Shown here: piece by piece, positions 6,450-9,071 of the stretch
Position numbering within the stretch: position 1 is the stretch's first letter
How the letters are laid out: each line of letters begins with the position of its first letter
Assembly: GCA_023416195.1 (NCBI GenBank)
Contig: JAEZID010000475.1
Span: 1-9,071 of the forward strand
DNA: 9,071 bases
Source of the DNA: Pseudomonadota bacterium
GTDB lineage: Bacteria > Pseudomonadota > Alphaproteobacteria > Azospirillales > Azospirillaceae
Reading direction: 5' to 3'
The notes under the pieces: model-generated
What the model saw: the letters and a program-made list of their open reading frames with translations, nothing else
What the model was told of the DNA's origin: nothing
Databases searched by the model: none
Position numbers and translations under genes: made by a program

Positions 6450-7562
6450 ATGCCTCTCCCCGACGCGCCCTCCACGGCGGCACCGGCCGTTCCCGGCGAC
6501 ACTGTTTCCTCCCCGAAAGCGAAGCGGGGCACCCGCGCCGCGCGTGCCCGCCTGTCGGTGGTGATTCCCTTCTACAACGAGGGGCCGAACGTCGATGCGC
6601 TGTTCGACCGGCTGGTTCCGGTGCTGGACGGGCTGGACATCGAATGGGAGGTCGTCTGCGTCAACGACGGCAGCCGTGACGACACGCTGGACCGCCTGCT
6701 GGGGGTGCACGACCGCGAGGCCCGGGTGAAGGTGGTGGACCTGTCGCGCAACTTCGGGAAGGAACTGGCGCTGTCCGCCGGCCTGACCCACGCGACGGGC
6801 GACGCCGTGGTGCCGATGGACGCCGACCTCCAGCACCCGCCGGAAATGCTGCCCCAGTTCCTCGCCAAATGGCGGGAGGGCTACGACGTGGTCGTCGCCG
6901 TGCGCAACGCGCGGGTGGGGCAGAGCCTGAAGCACCGCATCTTCGCGAAGACCTTTTACTGGATCTTCGACAACCTGTCCGAAATCAAGCTGCCCCGCGA
7001 GGTCGGCGACTTCCGCCTGATGGACCGCAAGGTCGTGGAGGTCATCAACCGCATGCCGGAGCGCACGCGCTTCATGAAGGGCATCTTCGCTTGGGTCGGC
7101 TTCCGCCAGACCAGCATCCCCTATGAACAGGGGGAGCGCGCGGGTGGCGAGACCAAGTGGGGCTTCCTGAAGCTGCTCAGCCTGTCCTTCGACGCGCTGA
7201 CCGCCTTTTCCACCTTCCCGCTGCGGGTGTGGAGTTTGGTCGGCATGGCGGTGTCGGGCGTGGCCTTCGTCTATATCCTGATCCGCCTGGTCCGCACGCT
7301 GTTCCACGGCATCGACGTGCCCGGCTATGAATCGCTGCTGGTCGCGGTGCTGTTCCTGGGTGGCCTCCAGCTGATCACGCTGGGCATCATCGGCGATTAT
7401 CTCGGCCGCGTGTTCGCCGAGGTGAAGGGGCGCCCCCTCTTCATCGTCCGGTCCGCGCACGGCTTCGAGGACGAGGAGGCCGCCGCACCGCCGCGCCGCC
7501 GCGGTGACGCCGGGTCCGAGGATCGTCCCGCCAAGGATCGCCCCGCCAAGGATCGCCTTTGA
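6450..7562 (+). CDS. Polyprenyl-phosphate glycosyltransferase, GT2 family (GtrB/ArnC/DPM1-like)
   Basis: 370 residues from the ATG at 6450. Predicted to move a sugar from a nucleotide donor onto undecaprenyl phosphate at the inner face of the membrane, giving a lipid-linked donor for periplasmic transferases. Signs: after a 35-residue Pro/Ala-rich leader, LSVVIPFYNEGPNV (35-48), VNDGSRDDT (71-79), LSRNFGKELALSAGL (98-112), the metal-binding DAD (124-126) in PMDADLQHPPE, GDFRLMDRK (186-194), GGETKWGF (232-239), then two membrane helices (about 257-281 and 296-318), as in GtrB. The tail is charged and ends in a DRPAK repeat. The sugar cannot be told from sequence. An alternative TTG at 6339 adds 37 residues; it has a GAGAGG site, but its first eleven codons are poor in third-position G/C and overlap a promoter-like pair, while the ATG lacks a clear ribosome site, so the start is unsettled. 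The TGA shares its A with the next ATG, so the two genes are coupled. Confidence 0.9.
   Translation: MPLPDAPSTAAPAVPGDTVSSPKAKRGTRAARARLSVVIPFYNEGPNVDALFDRLVPVLDGLDIEWEVVCVNDGSRDDTLDRLLGVHDREARVKVVDLSRNFGKELALSAGLTHATGDAVVPMDADLQHPPEMLPQFLAKWREGYDVVVAVRNARVGQSLKHRIFAKTFYWIFDNLSEIKLPREVGDFRLMDRKVVEVINRMPERTRFMKGIFAWVGFRQTSIPYEQGERAGGETKWGFLKLLSLSFDALTAFSTFPLRVWSLVGMAVSGVAFVYILIRLVRTLFHGIDVPGYESLLVAVLFLGGLQLITLGIIGDYLGRVFAEVKGRPLFIVRSAHGFEDEEAAAPPRRRGDAGSEDRPAKDRPAKDRL
7521..7560 (+). repeat. 15-bp tandem repeat at glycosyltransferase 3' end
   Basis: Two full units (GATCGTCCCGCCAAG and GATCGCCCCGCCAAG, one base apart) and a partial third unit (GATCGCC). Because the unit is five codons it adds DRPAK blocks to the protein without breaking the frame. 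It makes a short charged tail after the last membrane helix; copy number probably varies between strains. Confidence 0.75.
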
Positions 7563-9071
7563 TGAACTACCAGACGCCCGCCGTTCTCGCGTCCGAGGCG
7601 GCGGCCTTTCCGCAGCGCCGCGCCGGCGCCCTGTGGGACGATCTCGCGCGCGCCCTGCTTCTGGTGCTCGTCATCCTGGCGGCGCTGAGCTTCCGCTCCT
7701 ACGGCATCAGCACGGACGAGGAGGTTCAGCACATCTACGGAAAGAAGCTGCTGTCCTATTACCTGTCCGGGTTCCAGGACCAGTCGGCCTTCCATTTCAA
7801 GGATCTCTACCTCTACGGCGGCCTTTTCGACCTCGTGACGGCGGTGCTCGTCCACGTCTCGCCCTTCGAGGAGTATGAAACGCGCCATCTGCTCTGCGCG
7901 CTGGTCGGCGTGTTGGGCATCGCCGGTTGCTGGCGCTACGCGCGCCTGCTGGGCGGACCGCGCGCCGGCTTCGTCGCGGCGGCCCTGCTGGCGCTGTCGG
8001 GCGTCTATTACGGGGCGATGTTCAACAACACCAAGGACGTGCCCTTCGCGGCCGGCATGGTGTGGACGCTCTATTTCGCCACGCGCATCCTGAACCAGCT
8101 GCCACGGCCGAGCCGCAGCGCGGTGCTGAAGTTCGGGCTGACGCTCGGCCTGACGCTGGCGATCCGCATCGGCGCGGTGCTGGCCGGCTTCTACCTCGCG
8201 GTAGCGCTCGCCGTCTACGTCGCGCTGGTGGCGCGGCGCGAGGGGGTGGGGGTGGCCCTGTCCGACACGCGGCGGATCGTGGTGGCGCTGCTGCCGGCCG
8301 TACCCGTGGCCTACGCGCTGATGGCGGCCTTCTGGCCCTGGGCGGTGCAGCATCCGCTGAACCCGCTGGAGGCGCTGCGCGTCGTCTCGCACTTCCCCAT
8401 CGACATCCAGACCCTGTTCATGGGGGAGATGGTCAGTTCGGCGGCGCCGCCCGCGCTCTATCTGCCCGTCTATCTCGCCGTGAAGGTGCCGGAAGCGGTG
8501 CTGATCGGCACGGGCGTGGCCGTCCTGCTGGCGCTGGCGTGGTTCGTGCGCGGCGGCTGGCGCGTTCGCGCCGGGTTCGACGCCGTACGCTTCGTCCCGC
8601 TGGCGCTGGCGGCCTTCCTGCCGATCCTGCTGTTCGTGCTGATGCGCCCGTCGGTCTACAACGGCATCCGCCACTTCCTGTTCGTCGTTCCGCCGATGGT
8701 GGTCATGGCCGGCCTCGCGGCGGACCGGCTGTGGGTGTACGCGGAAGGGCGCGGCCGCCGGGCCGGGCAGGCCTTCGGCGCGGGCGTCACCGTGGTGGCG
8801 GTGCTGTACGCGTGGCAGCTCGGCTGCATGCACCCGAACCAGTATGTGTACTACAACCAGTTCACCGGCGGCGTGAAGGGCGCCCAGGGCCGGTTCGAGC
8901 TGGACTATTGGGGCTATTCCCAGCACGAAGCCTTGCAGGAGCTGATCGCGTTCGTGGAGCGCGAGAACGACGGTCACCCGCCGCCGCGCCAGTACACGCT
9001 GACGGTCTGCGGCAACACGCTGGCCGTACGTTTCGAACTGCCGCCCTGGCTGCGTCTGGTCAACGGCATCG
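7562..9071 (+). CDS. Integral membrane glycosyltransferase, GT-C superfamily (ArnT/PMT-like), 3' truncated
   Basis: 503 residues are visible before the right edge. Likely transfers a sugar from a polyprenyl-phosphate donor to a lipid, glycan or protein acceptor on the periplasmic side. Signs: a first membrane helix at about 28-45, then GISTDEE (48-54), whose Asp/Glu sits in the first periplasmic loop where GT-C enzymes keep the catalytic acid; NNTKDVPF (155-162), like the second conserved loop of this superfamily; about ten or more hydrophobic helices; RHFLFVVPP (370-378); and a C-terminal block HPNQYVYYNQFTGGVKGA (424-441) then FELDYWG (445-451), which I recognise from bacterial family-39-type glycosyltransferases of unassigned substrate. 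The ATG overlaps the stop of the GT2 gene by one base (TGATG), so it is translated by re-initiation and the GT2 product is probably its donor synthase. The exact acceptor is not deducible. The long open frame on the opposite strand is a GC-driven shadow. Confidence 0.88.
   Translation, partial: MNYQTPAVLASEAAAFPQRRAGALWDDLARALLLVLVILAALSFRSYGISTDEEVQHIYGKKLLSYYLSGFQDQSAFHFKDLYLYGGLFDLVTAVLVHVSPFEEYETRHLLCALVGVLGIAGCWRYARLLGGPRAGFVAAALLALSGVYYGAMFNNTKDVPFAAGMVWTLYFATRILNQLPRPSRSAVLKFGLTLGLTLAIRIGAVLAGFYLAVALAVYVALVARREGVGVALSDTRRIVVALLPAVPVAYALMAAFWPWAVQHPLNPLEALRVVSHFPIDIQTLFMGEMVSSAAPPALYLPVYLAVKVPEAVLIGTGVAVLLALAWFVRGGWRVRAGFDAVRFVPLALAAFLPILLFVLMRPSVYNGIRHFLFVVPPMVVMAGLAADRLWVYAEGRGRRAGQAFGAGVTVVAVLYAWQLGCMHPNQYVYYNQFTGGVKGAQGRFELDYWGYSQHEALQELIAFVERENDGHPPPRQYTLTVCGNTLAVRFELPPWLRLVNGI

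Noticed and set aside
6300..7460. 386-residue minus-strand open frame opposite the GT2 gene
   Set aside because: Low-complexity His/Gln/Arg-rich shadow; the plus strand carries all the GT2 motifs (NDGS, DAD).
7397..8977. 526-residue open frame on the minus strand opposite the GT-C gene
   Set aside because: Its translation is rich in Arg, His, Gln and Gly with no domain pattern, typical of antisense reading of a GC-rich gene; the plus-strand frame has clear membrane helices and motifs.

Overview
The window comes from a high-GC (about two thirds G+C by eye) alphaproteobacterium. Codon use with G/C at almost every third position, the Liv-type transporter genes, the chemoreceptor style and the cell-surface glycosyltransferase pair fit Azospirillum or a close Rhodospirillales relative. 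This is a recognition-level guess, not a computed placement.

Left part (1-3223, all minus strand): the proximal end of a branched-chain-amino-acid-type (HAAT/Liv) ABC transporter operon. In transcription order it holds two tandem paralogous periplasmic binding proteins (2057-3223 and 879-2042), then the first membrane permease LivH (868 to beyond the left edge). The second permease and the two ATPases are presumably past the left edge. The genes are separated by only 10-14 bases. The two binding proteins are alike at roughly two thirds of positions by eye and share the same C-terminal residues, but differ sharply in one segment next to the expected ligand cleft.

Middle part (3224-6036, minus strand): 35 bases upstream of the first binding protein lies a small gene with an HExxHW metal site followed by an RR-x-L-x-DFG segment. 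That pattern strongly recalls the EF-P hydroxylase EpmC (YfcM) of gammaproteobacteria and is the most interesting item here. Upstream of it, behind an 11-bp perfect hairpin, is a 2-kb methyl-accepting chemotaxis receptor gene. Its reading frame is broken by one missing base exactly in the conserved signalling hairpin tip. Adding one base restores a clean 669-residue receptor.

Right part (6037-9071): a non-coding divergent promoter region with two perfect 12-bp palindromes and candidate promoters, then two plus-strand genes overlapping by one base. The first encodes a GtrB/ArnC/DPM-type polyprenyl-phosphate glycosyltransferase (GT2, with a DAD motif and two C-terminal membrane helices). The second encodes a multi-pass GT-C (ArnT/PMT-like) glycosyltransferase cut off by the right edge. 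Together they look like a lipid-linked sugar donor synthase plus a transferase that uses the donor on the periplasmic side.

No tRNA, rRNA, CRISPR array, insertion sequence or phage gene was seen. No complete new multi-gene system is evident. The candidates for novelty are the EpmC-like protein and the diverged binding-protein pair.
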